Shown: in pieces, positions 1-11,380 of the stretch
Layout: every line of letters starts with the position of its first letter
Numbering within the stretch: the first letter of the stretch is position 1
From: Selaginella moellendorffii
Lineage: Eukaryota; Streptophyta; Lycopodiopsida; Selaginellales; Selaginellaceae
Direction: 5' to 3'
NCBI RefSeq assembly: GCF_000143415.4
Contig: NW_003314424.1
Span: 37,194 to 101,193, forward strand
DNA length: 64,000 nucleotides
Translations under genes and position numbers: made by a program
The notes under the pieces: model-generated
What the model saw: only the letters and a program-made list of their open reading frames with translations
Told to the model about the DNA's origin: nothing
The model's database searches: none

Positions 1-16
1 ATGCCATCTCAGACTG

Positions 17-870
17 TTATTTTTTGCCTCCACGCCTATACAATAATCTTGGAATTTCATCACTCTCCACACTATCAGGATTTAAACCCAATAGTAATGC
101 CATCTCTTCTCTAATACGTCCACGCTCATATTCAGTGGTCGAAGAACCCATCCGGTTGAGCAGATTATGGAGATGCGGATAGTGCTTGGCTAGACAATAT
201 ACATGCCATAAATGATGACTGGTGTCTGTCCGATCAAATGGCTTCTGATATACCGTTCCATCTGCCATTTGGTTGATTTCTGCAGCCACCTCCTGGACTG
301 GCCGGTTCTCTATCACCATCGCTCCAAGCCGTTTTGCAAGGTCCCCCAGAACATACGGTTTCTTCTCCCTAGTTTCCATACTGCAAGAGATGGGGTGCAC
401 TACATATGTGTGCGTGTTCGCTGCAATTTTAATCGGCGAGTCATTGATGATGAGGATTTCACTTGAGCTAGCAGTCCGGTTCATCACTACAGCCTCTGGC
501 TTGACGAAGATGGGCTTGCTACCCCTCACATGGACCATAGTCAAGCAATCCTCCTGCGTTAGGAGAAAGTCAAATGGTAATATTACTCGCGTCTGATCGT
601 GCATCATCTGAAGCAACGTTAATGCATTGTGGCGCATCATGGATATCCAAACTCCCAATTGCAAATTGAACCCGGCCCTCTGTTTTAAGTGTCGCATGGT
701 CATTATTAGATCCCGCAGTTTCTCCCGTGTGATTAATGTGAATCTGTCTCTTTTGACCAACTTGCGACCGCAGGCTTTGGAGGGTGCAATGACATTCGAG
801 GACGAGCCACGCTCATGGGAGAAAAGGACACCGTTCAGATCAAAAACGATACAGTACCTTCGCCGTGACT
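17..870 (-). CDS. Last exon: FCP1/NIF-type HAD phosphatase-like domain
   Basis: This is the 3' exon of the preceding gene, 284 codons including a TAA stop. The acceptor AG is at 871-872. About eight residues in, it carries FDLNGVL, which matches the DxDxT/V motif I of FCP1/SCP-type HAD phosphatases but with Asn in place of the second Asp, the general acid/base. A conserved LITREKLRDL stretch, then GVWISM, and LIINDSP (motif III/IV region, with the usual Asp) follow in the normal order. In FCP1 proteins the domain removes phosphate from phosphoserine, for example on the RNA polymerase II C-terminal domain. Loss of the second Asp suggests reduced or altered catalysis, or a phosphate-binding role. 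The last 90 residues (HHLWHVYCLAKHYPHLHNLL and onward) are an unassigned helical tail. HAD fold: fairly sure. Active enzyme: doubtful. Confidence 0.6.
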
Positions 871-1028
871 CTGAAATGAAATGCGTCAGCATAAAAAATG
901 GTACAAGTCAATTTTACCATCTACAATATTAGCGAATGGTGCTCCCGATGGTCGTTGAGAGGGTTTTGGTCGAGGAAACGTGAAGGGCGGAAATACTCTC
1001 CTCTGCAATGTGGGGTCAATCGCATCCG

Positions 1029-1125
1029 ATGGCGTGTGGGCACATGCCATTTTAGCTGTAGACTCTGGTACAACTGGCTCAACAGTGGCATGGGGTGGTT
1101 CCGATGGCGTGTGATCACACGCCAT
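1029..1125. repeat. Two 22-bp palindromes inside a coding exon
   Basis: Copies lie at 1029-1050 and 1104-1125. The second is a perfect 22-bp palindrome whose half site is ATGGCGTGTGA. On the minus strand both are translated within the Pro/Thr-rich exon, giving the repeated peptides MACAHTPS and MACDHTPS. A left half-copy near 1086 suggests a third, degraded one. Confidence 0.85.
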
Positions 1126-2311
1126 TTCAGCTGGTGCCTCCGTTGGCAAAGTGGACATGACCGAACAGGCAGCAGGGGCGGTGTAGGGAGGTTCCAACGG
1201 CGCGTAGTCAGATGATTGGGCACACGTTGAGTCCGTTGGAAATGAGGATACGACCGGCTCGGCAGCTGGGGTGGCCTCATGTGGGTCCAATGGCGCCTGG
1301 TCACCGTCAGTTGGATACGTGGACAAGATTGACTCAGTGGTATGGGCAGCATCAAGTGGAGCGTGGTCAGCTTGCTTGGCGTTGATATGGATAGTAGCCT
1401 CCACCAGCTCTGATGACTCTTGCAGCCAAGTAGAGTCCACTGGCGGATCCATATGCATGTCCAAATATCTCCCTTCGATTGAGATGGTATCCTCCCGTGC
1501 TACTAAAAACAAACTCATTAGCACATTGAATCGACTATACTGTATTTACCATCAACTGCTATTGAGGAACTAGGACCGATATCACTTGGGCGCACTGCTG
1601 ATTCTGAAGGATTGGACATACGTTTCGACCCTTGCTTGGCACTATCCTTCCTCGACACTAAAGGCTAGAGTTTGTAAATTCAACTGAATAATCTCTACTT
1701 ACCATTTGCTCTGCAACCTACATGGACAATGTTAGAAATGGTAAAAGGTTAGGAATGGATGTACTATTATTTACCTGATGGTTTGTCTTGTATGACCTTC
1801 CTCCGCTGCTCTTTGGCCACCTCAGGCTGGCCATCGTCGTCATCATCGTCGTCGTCGTTATTGTGATCGTCACCATTGTGAGGACCATCCAAGTCCTCTT
1901 CGTCCTCCTCTTCTTTGTCCTCCTCTTCGTCCTTCTGCTCTTCCTGCTCATTATCTTTCTTTGGCTCCTCATCCCCCTCCTGCATTTCTTCCATAGGCTG
2001 CTCAGGCTGGATGGCTTGTTCTTCCAGGACCATCTTGGGAAAATCATCTGGCCGAGTCTCCATCTCAAAATACAAGACATCCATAGCCTGTTTTAGTGCA
2101 TGACCTAGGACCGTATCCTCACCCGACTGTCTTAACATGGTTTCTGCACGTTCTTGCACCCTTCGAAGACGACGAGATGAGAAAAACGTGGCCCTGACTT
2201 GAAAAGCTTCCCTCATCCATTGTACCTCTCCATTGAGATTGGGGAAGGGGAGTCCGCCATAGGAATCTGAGTCATGAGGTGGTGACTGCCTGCTTTCACT
2301 CAGCCCTTGAT

Positions 2312-2679
2312 CTGCAATGAATGGCATGAGCACACACGCCATAACTGCGAGGCATTACCTATCATCTTTTCGTTGCCCTTCTTCCTTTTCGAATCAAACG
2401 CCTCTGATCTCGACGACTGTCCAACGTGCTTTCGCTTTTTATGACCACTGTCAGTTTGAGCTTGGCTGGTGCTTGCCTGTTTTGCCTTTGAAGAAGTTTC
2501 TCCTGCAAGGAATGGCATGAGACCACACGCCATTGCAAATATAATTTGTACCTCCTTTTTTCCTATTGCTTTTCTGTTTGTCCTTCTTCGATGCGCCACC
2601 AGTGCGCTTTTCAGTCCTCGTGTCTGAATATTCACAACGATCTATAATCAAAATGGCGTGAGGCCTCACGTGACCTTAC
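2312..2679. repeat. Three palindrome copies, each inside a 38-49 nt intron
   Basis: Copies lie at 2321-2342, 2512-2533 and 2653-2674. They fall inside minus-strand introns 2312-2358 (47 nt), 2503-2551 (49 nt) and 2642-2679 (38 nt). In each case a GTA donor precedes the palindrome by a few to about 17 nt, and the acceptor AG follows within about 11 nt. The exons between them (144 and 90 nt) are multiples of three and stay open in one frame, which supports splicing. Confidence 0.8.
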
Positions 2680-4151
2680 CTTGTGCAGGTTGTGAGCTCG
2701 GCCCAACATGGGTATCTTCAACAGTAGCTGTTAACGCCGTTTCAGCATCTGGGGGTGGCCACGCTCCTGCATATAGAGCTTGTGAGATAACATTTAAACT
2801 TAAAGTGTGTACTCACCAGGTTCGCAGAGAAGATACTATTTTTCTTTGGCAACTGTAATTATATGCTCCATTGAAGTCACCTCTTCAATGGAGTTTGTCA
2901 CCGCAACACACGGGACACCCTTGAGTAGTGCGGCTCGAAAGAATAGTCCGCCACAGTTGTACTCGACAACGCATTTGCCCTTGGAGTCGGAAGCAGGTGA
3001 CCCACCCGCTATTGCGTTGAAGACCCAGCTGAGCATTTCCCATGCTGCACCTGGAGCTTTCTTTGGATTCAAAAGCTCCATAGCCGTCTTCAGTTCCTCA
3101 GGCACGGGTAAATTGACCTCCCTCAGATCAATTCGATTGGCCTTGTCGAACGAAGCTGGGAAGTCACTCCAGTCCCACTCTGCTGCAGGACCAATAACAA
3201 GGGCGAGTGTGAAGATACGGACATTCGTCGGTATCTTCTTCTTAGCCATTATCCCATGGATCTCCCGCATCTCCTTGCCTTTCAACCGAGCCTTCACCTC
3301 GTTCAAGGCCTTCCAGAACTTGTGATAGGATTCGGAGTCATAGATCATATAGTGGACTGAAGATTCCACCTCCGCAAGTCCCACCATTAAGTCAATGATG
3401 GAGCTGACTTCGTCTGCATGAGTGATCTCCTCATTTGTGAAGTCCATCACACAAAAGATGTTCTTGACCTGCTTATCTCCGCGGGAAACGATGCTCCTCC
3501 ACCTTTGATCCTCATCCGAATTCAAGTATACCCGGTAAGGTTCTCGATAGGCCTCTGCTGCGGGGTCAAGCTGTTTCTGAAGCCGGCGGTCGACATCAAT
3601 CTTAATGAAATTTGGATACTAATCCAACTTCTCAGCTTTACTTTTCATGGCATCCCGCAGCAGATCAATGAACTTGGGGGCCCCCTTCACGTACTTGTCG
3701 ATGTCTTCATTTGACAACTCCAGCGCTTCCATCATCTCTTGCGTGGTGTCGATGCTCACCCTCTCCACGGCCACTTGCTCGAAGATCCAATCCTTCAATA
3801 GCGCACGAGCTCTCAGAGTCGTGCACAAGTCCTCGTATGTCACAATATGGCCGGGAGTCATTTTGGTCTTGTTGAAGACTACCTCACCACGTAGAAGAGC
3901 ATTAGCCACTGTCAGAAGGTCGTCGTCGTCTAGAGACCGCGAGAAACGCAAGGCGTTGAGCTTCAAATCATTGGGCTTCCGGCCGTCCTCCACACCCATT
4001 GAGTTTGGCAACTCCCCGTCATGGTACCTCCTCAGCACATCTACCCATTTGTCAAAAACAACTTTTGTCGCGAGTAGAATGTTATGGATGCTGAGTGTGT
4101 CATTGACCCCCAGTGTTTTCGAGAGAAGAATTGAGAATTCCTGCAATGGAA

Positions 4152-4173
4152 ATGGCGTGAGGCCACATGCTAT
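4152..4173. repeat. Palindrome copy inside intron 4141-4194
   Basis: Half site ATGGCGTGAGG with a slightly degraded right half. It lies in the 54-nt phase-0 intron of the minus-strand gene, which opens with GTAAGCC and closes with TTGCAG. Confidence 0.75.
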
Positions 4174-7100
4174 GCCACATGCAACGAGGCTTACCTGCCA
4201 GGTGCTAGTTGCTAGTGCACGTCCTTATCCTGGTTTTTGTGGCTTCTTCAGTTGAACCCAGAGCTTCCGTGTTCGTGCCAATGTCTCGTGCAGACCCAAT
4301 TTGTAGCACGTTTCTTGCTTGACATTCTGAGCGTGGGAGATGTATATGATAGATCGGAGGGGCGAGTTGCCTTTTATCAGGCGGACAACTCTTGTCTTGA
4401 AGACTTTCTTCACCTCCTCGCCCACCATAATATCCACAACTATCTCTTGCATCGCCAAGCTAGAATGCTGCCCGGAGACGGCATAGAACCGGATGTTCTG
4501 ATCGTCCAACACCTTCCTATTGATCAAGTCTGGAAACCTCGTCTCGCCCTTCATTGTTCGGTAGTAGGGGATCCTCTCTTCTATTTCGTGCCAAAGTTCC
4601 AGTTATCATACTTTGTGCTAGGGCTGTTCATGGCCCTATCATTTGGCTACCTTACCGCTCCCTCCCTTGGAGCTTCCACTTTTGCCAAATCGGAGCATTT
4701 CAGAATCCCTCCTTGGAAACACACTTCCTTTCCTGCAACTTGTTAGCGTCCAACACATTAGTGTTCCTCGCCTAACTTTGTCACTTGGATTCCCCCCAAG
4801 GGATTCCACGGCCCTATCTTGGCCACTCATCTTTTGCTCCTATCCATTGATTTTTGCACCAAGTAACATCGAATCTCTACCTCCCTCCTTGAGGTATTGT
4901 TTCGGTTCCATAACAAAGACTCTTCTTTGCCAAGTCCGGAGGATGTTCACCCCTAGTACGTCTCTTTAGCATCTTCTGCTATGGGCTCTATCCACCCTAA
5001 ACCCAACTTCGTGACCCTCCCATGGGTCTTTTATAGAGACTACTTTCCTCGGACTCACTATGCCATCTCACGGACATAGTTTATTTCCCTTAGGTGCTCT
5101 TCCCACTTGGTCATCACGACCAAGCCACACCACCTTAAACAGTTCAATTTCAACATTTTGAACCAGGAACTTCATTCCTTAGCCAACCAAGGACCTTGTC
5201 CTTATCTGGCCATAAGATCACCTAGTGATCTCACCTTGGCACCTTAACAGAGTTGCCAAGAGGTACTTGGTCTTCTAGACTTCCAAGTTGTTGACTATAA
5301 CCCCGGGGGCATCCCCCACACTTGGCGGTGCACCCAAGCCAGCCCTTACAGCCAAGGGTTCATAGCAACTGAGATTAGGTGTCCCCATCTCACTCACCAC
5401 GACCTTGGTGCCACTTGCACCAAAGCGTTCAAGTTAGATATGCTGAGCTTTCACACTAAGCAATCTAACCGTGCATCACGACTCCGAGGCATCCCTCGCT
5501 TGGCGGTGTGCCCAAACCAGTCTCCCCACTTAGAGTCCATGACCACCGAAATATGAGTGTCCTCATATTCCAAACCATCACCACGCCCTAGTGATTTGGG
5601 ACTCGAACCCAAGCACTAGAGGGTCGGGACTCGAACCCAACCTCCGTATATGCATCTACGGACGGCATCACACAAGATGCCTAGCGTGACTCCCCACGCC
5701 GGTGCACCAACTTATTTTTAAAGCGCGCTATAGATCACAGCTTAGGAACCTAGTTCCTCCACACTGCCAAGTCCTCTCACTTGACATGTCTGTGATCATG
5801 CATGGACTCCTCCATGCTTGGCCCCATGGCCCACCCTTTTTGAAGTTATCACCTTCAACTAGGGTATTTGTTCCCCCGAGGTGCCAATCTCGCTTGGCAA
5901 GTCCTCCGACCACTGTAACATGGTTCCTGCATAAGCGTGAAAGTTCTTGACTATCGACTTTCGTTCAAAGCCCTCTCTTTGAACACTCGGGAACTACTTC
6001 CCTAACCTTGATAGCCTTGCCTCATGGCAAGCTTCAAAACCACGCTTCTGCTGCGCCACTCTGATTTCGCGCGTTCCATGAACCATTTACACTTGGCCTT
6101 TCTAGGTACTAAGCTACCTAGAATCGTCTTTGGGAACCTTGAAGGAACTCTGTCCCTTAGCTTGCTAAGGCCTCCCTTTTTGCAAGCTTTCCAATTACCA
6201 TATAGTCTAACATGGACAATTCCATATTTTAGACTCTCCATGGCATCACGGTTGCTAGCGGCAACACCCTCGAGCCCCCACTTGATTCTCCACTCCCAAC
6301 TGGCATAACCAACCTTGGTTATGCCCTTCGATTCCTATGGTTCGGTTCTACCCCCTTACTTCTTGCTTTTGGCTTCACACCTTTCCTTTGGTCATTCTCC
6401 TCCAGACCAGGAGGATAGCTTTGCACTTTCTATCATGCCTTAGCAAGTATTCTTAGGGGTGCACCTACCCGATAGCCTAGGGAGTGGTTCCTCAATCCAG
6501 GTATGCTCACCCTATAATCCCACACATCGAGATTACGTTGTTGCTTATGGGCCTTTACATGCCCATCGCTAGCCTTACCAAAATTCCATTTTTGGCTTTG
6601 TCCAATTTGAGTAGACAGTCTTCTCCTGTCTCCGCCACCTTGGACATTTGGATAGCACCTTCTATCCATCATTCGCTAGGGACTTAGTCCCTTGGGCTTT
6701 ATCTATTGCCCTCGCAACATCAAACACCACCTTCTGGTGTTCTAGAGTGTTCGGGTGTCCCAATTTAAGCTTTCTTGACAATGAGTATTTCCTTTTATGA
6801 CATTGACTTACTATATCGCAACACAAGCAACTTATCCCCCGTAAGGGTGTATCCGACTTCCTTATGCTATTAAGAAGTCTTGGGTAGCTACCTTCTACCC
6901 GTTCAACCAGTTATTTTGCACCTCTTGCTTAGTTGCCTCATAGTTGTCAAGTCCTACAACTCATTGTTTGGTGCTTTCACACCTCCATCATTATCTGGGT
7001 CACCACACTCCAACTGCATGCTCTGCAGCTTAGGCTATGCCATTCCCATTTCCATTGGGATTCCTTTGGCAAGGGGTTCTCATGAACCCACCAACATAGC

Positions 7101-8172
7101 CTCAAGGTATCACACCTTGGCACATTTGGTGTCTCCACACCATCGGCTCCACGAGCCTACCTCTATGACACTTCTTCTTTGTGTCTAAGTCTTTGCCAAG
7201 ACCAATACCACTCTTTCTTATGCCAACCATCCGTTAGCACTGCACCATAAAGGTCACACACAACTTTGTTTCAAAGTTGTTTTCTTTTGGGAACACCTTT
7301 CCCATAACTTTCGCATGGCACATTTTGCCATCGATGAGATACCCTCTATTCTCATCCTTGGATCCTATGATCCCCCCCCCCATCCTTTGTGGGGTACAAC
7401 ACACCTCAGTCCAAATGCTTCCATCAGTCCTTTTAGGACCATCCCTTGACTCTACTTGAGTCATCCAGCAGTTTTGGACTTGGTTAATCCACAGACCCGT
7501 AAGGTCCTACTTGTGAGGCACTAGCTCACTGGAATACACTTCTTGCATTCCGGTCCTACTCAAAAGGACTATTTTCACAAGTGTTACTCCGACACTTGAT
7601 TTTGTTCTCTGGGGGCAACCTTTGCCCCTTAGAACTACTTGTCCATGTGATGAGAATACCAACTCATCCACTTAATACACCCCCAACTCCTTGGGTTGTT
7701 CCAGCATTTATTAGAGGTAGCCCCGGCTACCATTTCAAGGACTTGTGTCCTCTTCCGTATTTGACCTTCCACGGTCATTACCTTTGGTCTCACATTCATG
7801 AGCACCAACCTCAACTATATGAGGATAATCTTGTGACTCCTTTATTGTTTTGGAGTCTCTATCTTTCCCGTGATCCCAACTTTAGTTGTTTACCACAACA
7901 ACCTAAGCCAATTTGCTGAGACAAATGCTCATCCGGATCACATCCTCAACTCAATGAGGAAAACCTTGCACTATTCCCAAGATCCCAAAGTCGTTCCATT
8001 ATTGGCCCTTTTCTATCCACCACCTCGTCTACAAGTTCACACATGAACTGTAATGGAAAGCCATGTCTTCCCGACTTGCTACTTCTCAAGGATAGGCCCA
8101 CTCCTTGGACCTTCCGATGCCAACACTAGTGGTGATATACTTGAGCACCAATAAAAGTCGGACTAAGGAACA

Positions 8173-8187
8173 GCTCCGATACCAAAT
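8173..8187 (-). other. Primer-binding site of element A1
   Basis: Reads TTTGGTATCGGAGC on the minus strand immediately after the LTR end TTACA. It matches the initiator tRNA-Met 3' end as in most plant LTR elements. Confidence 0.7.
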
Positions 8188-9060
8188 TGTAAGCGACTAA
8201 ATTTTCCATTCTACTTTAGTCACTTAACCACACCTCCGACCACTTGGAGGAGTCTCATTCACAACTTCCATCAGTCCAATTCAGGACTTGGGGCTTGCTA
8301 GCCCCAAGAATGGCATCCATGCCACTCAACACTTGCACCTGGTCCAAGTGCTCCACGTGTCCGGTCCCAAGACCGACACCCAAAGGTACCACTGACATCT
8401 CGGCCCGTTACGCTAAGGCCATGCCCATTCACCTTTGTTGCACTAGTGGTCCAATACCACTTGCATCACAATCCCGTCTCTCCAAGACTGGGCCATCTCG
8501 GACGCCATCTCGGGTCCATCTCGGACTCCACTTCGGACTCCAACTCGGGTCCATCTCGGGTCCACCTCGGACTCCACTTTGGACTCCATCTCGGACTCCA
8601 TCTCGGGTCCATCTCGGACTCCATTTCGGACTCCAACTTGGGTCCATCTCGGACTCCACTTCGGACTCCAACTCGAGTCCATCTTGGACTCCATTTCGGA
8701 CTCCAACTCGGGTCCATCTCGGACTCCACTTTGGACTCCAACTCGAGTCCATCTCGGACTCCATTTCGGACTCCAACTCGGGTCCATCTCGGACTCCACT
8801 TTGGACTCCAACTCGAGTCCATCTCGGACACTCCCACGTGTCATGTGTTGGTCCTTTTGGGTCCCTTTTTGGAGCCTTGCCTTTTGCTCGCTTCGTGCTC
8901 GTTCCTCGAGCACTTCGTTGGGAGTTCCACTCCCGCTCTTGACTTTTCAAGTTGGAGCTTTTGGTCCAAACGTGTTACGCTCATTTGGCTCTCGCTTCGG
9001 CCACTACCATGTGGCGCCCTTCCGGCTCCACTTTGGGGCCTAGGGATTTTGTGTCTCACA
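8188..9060 (-). repeat. 5' LTR of element A1 (873 bp)
   Basis: Bounded by TGTAAGCG at 8188 and TCTCACA at 9060 (plus strand). Homologous LTRs occur at 22169-23765, 24284-25619 and 58221-59957. A CT-rich minisatellite fills 8490-8830. Confidence 0.85.
8490..8830. repeat. CT-rich minisatellite within the LTR
   Basis: Imperfect tandem copies of short units such as TCGGACTCCATC and TCGGGTCCATC. Because the unit length is often a multiple of three, all frames stay open and give repetitive Arg/Asp/Gly or Ser/Pro/Leu peptides. These are not genes. Confidence 0.85.
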
Positions 9061-9080
9061 TCTTGAGGCTGCATCCTAAG

Positions 9081-9179
9081 ATGGCGTGAGGTTACACGCC
9101 ATCTGTAACCGGACTGCACTCGAGAGCCCAATCGGTACATGCCAATGTTGCTACTGAATGGCATGTGGCCTCATGCCAT
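9081..9179. repeat. Two palindrome copies (9081-9102, 9158-9179)
   Basis: Half sites are ATGGCGTGAGG and ATGGCATGTGG. The second is a near-perfect palindrome lying in a possible minus-strand intron, 9154-9204. Confidence 0.8.
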
Positions 9180-9849
9180 TTTCTATTTGGCCTAAAAGAC
9201 TTACCATTTGAAGCCGAATGGAGGCGTGACAACCGGACTCGCTGGCGAATGTGCACTGTGTGTGCAGCGGATCGTAGCAGCAAGGCTACTCTGCCACTTA
9301 CAGTTGGAGAGTGGCACTGAAATCTCCCGGATGCCAAGTGGGCTGCGTGTGGGTGGCGGAGTGGGCGGCGGAGTTGGCGGCGAAGTTACAAACTGGGTGT
9401 GTCTTGAAGTGGACGCCGATGCACACGAGCGCGAGTGTGATGCAAGCGTGAGTGGACGCCAATGCACACGAGAAACCTGTAGAGAAGTGGGAGCGCGAGT
9501 GGGAGCGCGATGCGAGCGCGAGTACGAAACAAAATGCAAAACCTAACCTCACACGCGCAAAATGTCACGACGGTTGGTAATCCCGCCACGTCATCATTCC
9601 TCGGACTTGGGCGCCACCATTAATTTCTGGATCGGCGCGCGCATGCGTGAAATCCAAAAGAAATCCGCAACGTCATCATTCCTCGGACTGCATGCACGCG
9701 AAATCCAAAAGAAAGATCATGATTGGGATATCATTTAATACCCTCGCTATATTTATACCATGCATGATTGGATATTCCAAAGCATCTTGTATTTCCAAAA
9801 ATGCCAGATGTTCAGCTAAATAAATTGTCAGAGGATTTGATGTGACGTT

Positions 9850-9950
9850 CAAGCGTGTGGGCTCATGCAATTTTGATCCCAAAAAATGCACCAAAAAATG
9901 CTCGGCGTCATCTGGCGTTATCTCTTGAATGGCATGGGGCCGCATGCCAT
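9850..9950. repeat. Two palindrome copies (9850-9871 degenerate, 9929-9950)
   Basis: 9929-9950 has half site ATGGCATGGGG and is near-perfect. The upstream degenerate copy belongs to a longer module (about 50 bp) that recurs at 10794-10843, again followed by a palindrome at 10864. Confidence 0.7.
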
Positions 9951-10423
9951 TTTCAGGAGCACATAGGAGTATATTCCTAGAATATTCTGACATGCGTGAG
10001 ATTGTTTTGAGTTTCCTGGAGATCCAATTGTTAGATCGCAACTAGATTTTACAGAATGGTATACAATGTCCTTCTTGATGACCCTGCAAAGAAGCATCTC
10101 GATCGGACACCACATGAGACCACACGAGCCTTACAATTTTTCAGGGGCATTTGCCATAGATCCAACCGTTATTTTGCTCCAAGATTCTACAGTTTGGTGT
10201 GCATTGACCTTTCCATCGACACTGCAAAGGGACATCACAATCAGATGCGGGATCACAAGAAACCAACTTCACTAACTCTGGTTTCACCAAGATCTACGTA
10301 AGGAGTTATGAAATGAAAGGACCCTCTCTATTGAAATGTGTTTATAGTCTTAGGGGCATTGTGACATATCAAAGGATTTTGCATTAAGTTCTGTATTTGC
10401 ATGTTTATCAAGCTACTGAATTG

Positions 10424-10456
10424 CTAAACCCTAAACCCTAAACCCTAACCCTAAAC
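10424..10456. repeat. Interstitial telomere-like tract
   Basis: About four and a half units of CCCTAAA, the plant telomere repeat, in C-strand orientation. Confidence 0.9.
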
Positions 10457-10793
10457 ATGTGGCAAATGCTGCGTGAAGAAAGATGTCCTTTCTGGGCAAA
10501 TGCTGTAAGAGGCAGATTCCGAGCAGATGTATCTTAGGCTAGCGAAGGGGACAAACGAAAGCTAGCTATAAACATGACGGGATGCAAATAGATTACTAGG
10601 CTGGTCCTGCGAAAATCAAAAACCATAATTGAAAACATTGAAAATGCAAAAAGAAAGGTTTATAATATTTTTGAATTTTAAGCAACCAAATGAATGTAAG
10701 TAGGGCATGTGTTTGTAAGTTTAAAAATGCCTCAACCACTTAAATTCCCAAGTAAATAAAGCTGTTTCTATTTTTGGTACAGGTAAACTTTAT

Positions 10794-10888
10794 AGCGTGT
10801 GGGCTCATGCAATTTTGAACCCAAAAATGCACCAAAAAATGCTCGACTAGCATTATTCTTTGAATGGCGTGTGGCCTTATATTGCCAT
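10794..10888. repeat. Palindrome-bearing module, second copy
   Basis: A degenerate palindrome at 10794-10814 is followed by a shared A-rich spacer and another copy at 10864-10888 that carries a 3-bp insertion in its right half. Confidence 0.65.
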
Positions 10889-11320
10889 AAATGGACGTAC
10901 ACACACAGCATAATTATTCCTTTACACGGCGAATAATCTTGGCGCGGATCGCTGACATGGCATGGCAAAGTTCGAATCACTGACATGGCACAGCTGGATC
11001 GAGGCAAGGACATGATGTGACAAAGTTCAACCTCCGACAGCAAAGTCTAGAAGCTACTCAGTTTGAAATTTGTCAGAGGAATCATAAGATCTGGTTTGTC
11101 AGAGGATTTGATGTGACGTTCAAGCGTGTGTTATTTTTGAATTCTCGAACTCATTCCTAGGTCTATCATTTTTGTGCGCCGTGTTCTTGGTTCCACTGAG
11201 CGCAGTGAGCGCTGCTTGTGTAAGCGGCGTTGTGAGCTGTGGTTTATGCGTCTACAAGCGGTTGCGGCATTGCGAGCGCCATTGCGAGCGGCAGTTTATG
11301 CGAGTGGCAGTTTGTGCGAG

Positions 11321-11380
11321 CGGCACTACGAGCAGTTGCGGTGTTGCGAGCGGCGCTACGAGTAGTTGCGGTGTTGCGAG
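11321..11380. repeat. 30-bp tandem duplication
   Basis: Two near-identical 30-bp units beginning CGGCACTACG and CGGCGCTACG, within a GCGAGCGGC-rich stretch (11220-11390). Confidence 0.75.

Larger units (their letters stand above)
17..4560 (-). pseudogene. Ten-exon, 5'-truncated gene ending in an FCP1-like HAD domain
   Basis: I reconstructed exons on the minus strand at about 4560-4195, 4140-2817, 2766-2680, 2641-2552, 2502-2359, 2311-1775, 1717-1703, 1657-1550, 1502-918 and 870-17. All nine introns are GT-AG, 38-57 nt long, and eight of nine are phase 1. From 4554 the joined exons give 4104 nt, an exact multiple of three. One exon is a 15-nt microexon. Three in-frame stops interrupt the frame: TAA at 4225-4227, TAG at 3619-3621 and TAG at 2836-2838. 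Each is one C-to-T change from a Gln codon. The N-terminal two thirds match no family I know. The middle is lysine- and acid-rich with an Asp run near 1840, and the 1502-918 exon is Pro/Thr-rich. The 5' end stops where retroelement A1 begins, so the start codon is lost or lies beyond 9060. It may be an accessory gene of a DNA transposon. The exon model is strong; the function of all but the HAD part is unknown. Confidence 0.6.
4560..9060 (-). mobile_element. LTR retroelement A1: long non-coding interior, 3' end missing
   Basis: On the minus strand the 5' LTR is 9060-8188 (begins TGTGAGAC, ends GCTTACA). It is followed at 8187-8173 by a primer-binding site matching initiator tRNA-Met (TTTGGTATCGGAGC). 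The interior (8172 to about 4560) shares long stretches with 18221-21740 on the opposite strand, so it is a real element family. I see no gag or pol motif, and the frames are broken by stops. It looks like a LARD-type non-autonomous element. Two tRNA B-box-like GGTTCGAGTCCC strings lie near 5590-5630. The part equivalent to 21741-22168 plus the 3' LTR is missing, so the element is truncated at about 4560, where exon 1 of the HAD gene starts. No target duplication can be checked. Confidence 0.75.

Noticed and set aside
1788-2103. Plus-strand frame with hydrophobic Leu/Val/Phe runs resembling membrane segments
   Set aside because: It is the antisense of the acidic Asp/Glu-rich exon 2311-1775; GAG/GAC codons read backwards give Leu/Val/Phe.
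2836-4227. Alternative genetic code with TAA/TAG read as Gln
   Set aside because: The intact 1029- and 841-residue genes contain no internal TAA/TAG although they are rich in Gln, and TGA also appears as a premature stop in transposons. Mutation is simpler.
5580-5640. tRNA genes suggested by GGTTCGAGTCCC-like strings (also near 20690 and 52090)
   Set aside because: No A box, acceptor stem or cloverleaf could be found around them. They are repeated motifs of element interiors and the gypsy 3' UTR.
4237-7919. Several plus-strand frames of 60-170 codons in element A1
   Set aside because: They run antisense to the element, are not conserved as frames in the inverted homologue A2, and carry no family motif.
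8429-9066. Long overlapping frames on both strands (up to 232 codons) with Arg/Asp/Gly or Ser/Pro/Leu repeats
   Set aside because: They are translations of the CT-rich minisatellite inside an LTR. The same artefact recurs at 22287-22949 and 58945-59972.
9201-9546. Overlapping frames on both strands with Ala/Arg/Ser bias
   Set aside because: Low-complexity GCG/GTG repeats keep all frames open; no motif or codon preference supports a gene by itself, apart from possible exon use noted for 9061-9205.
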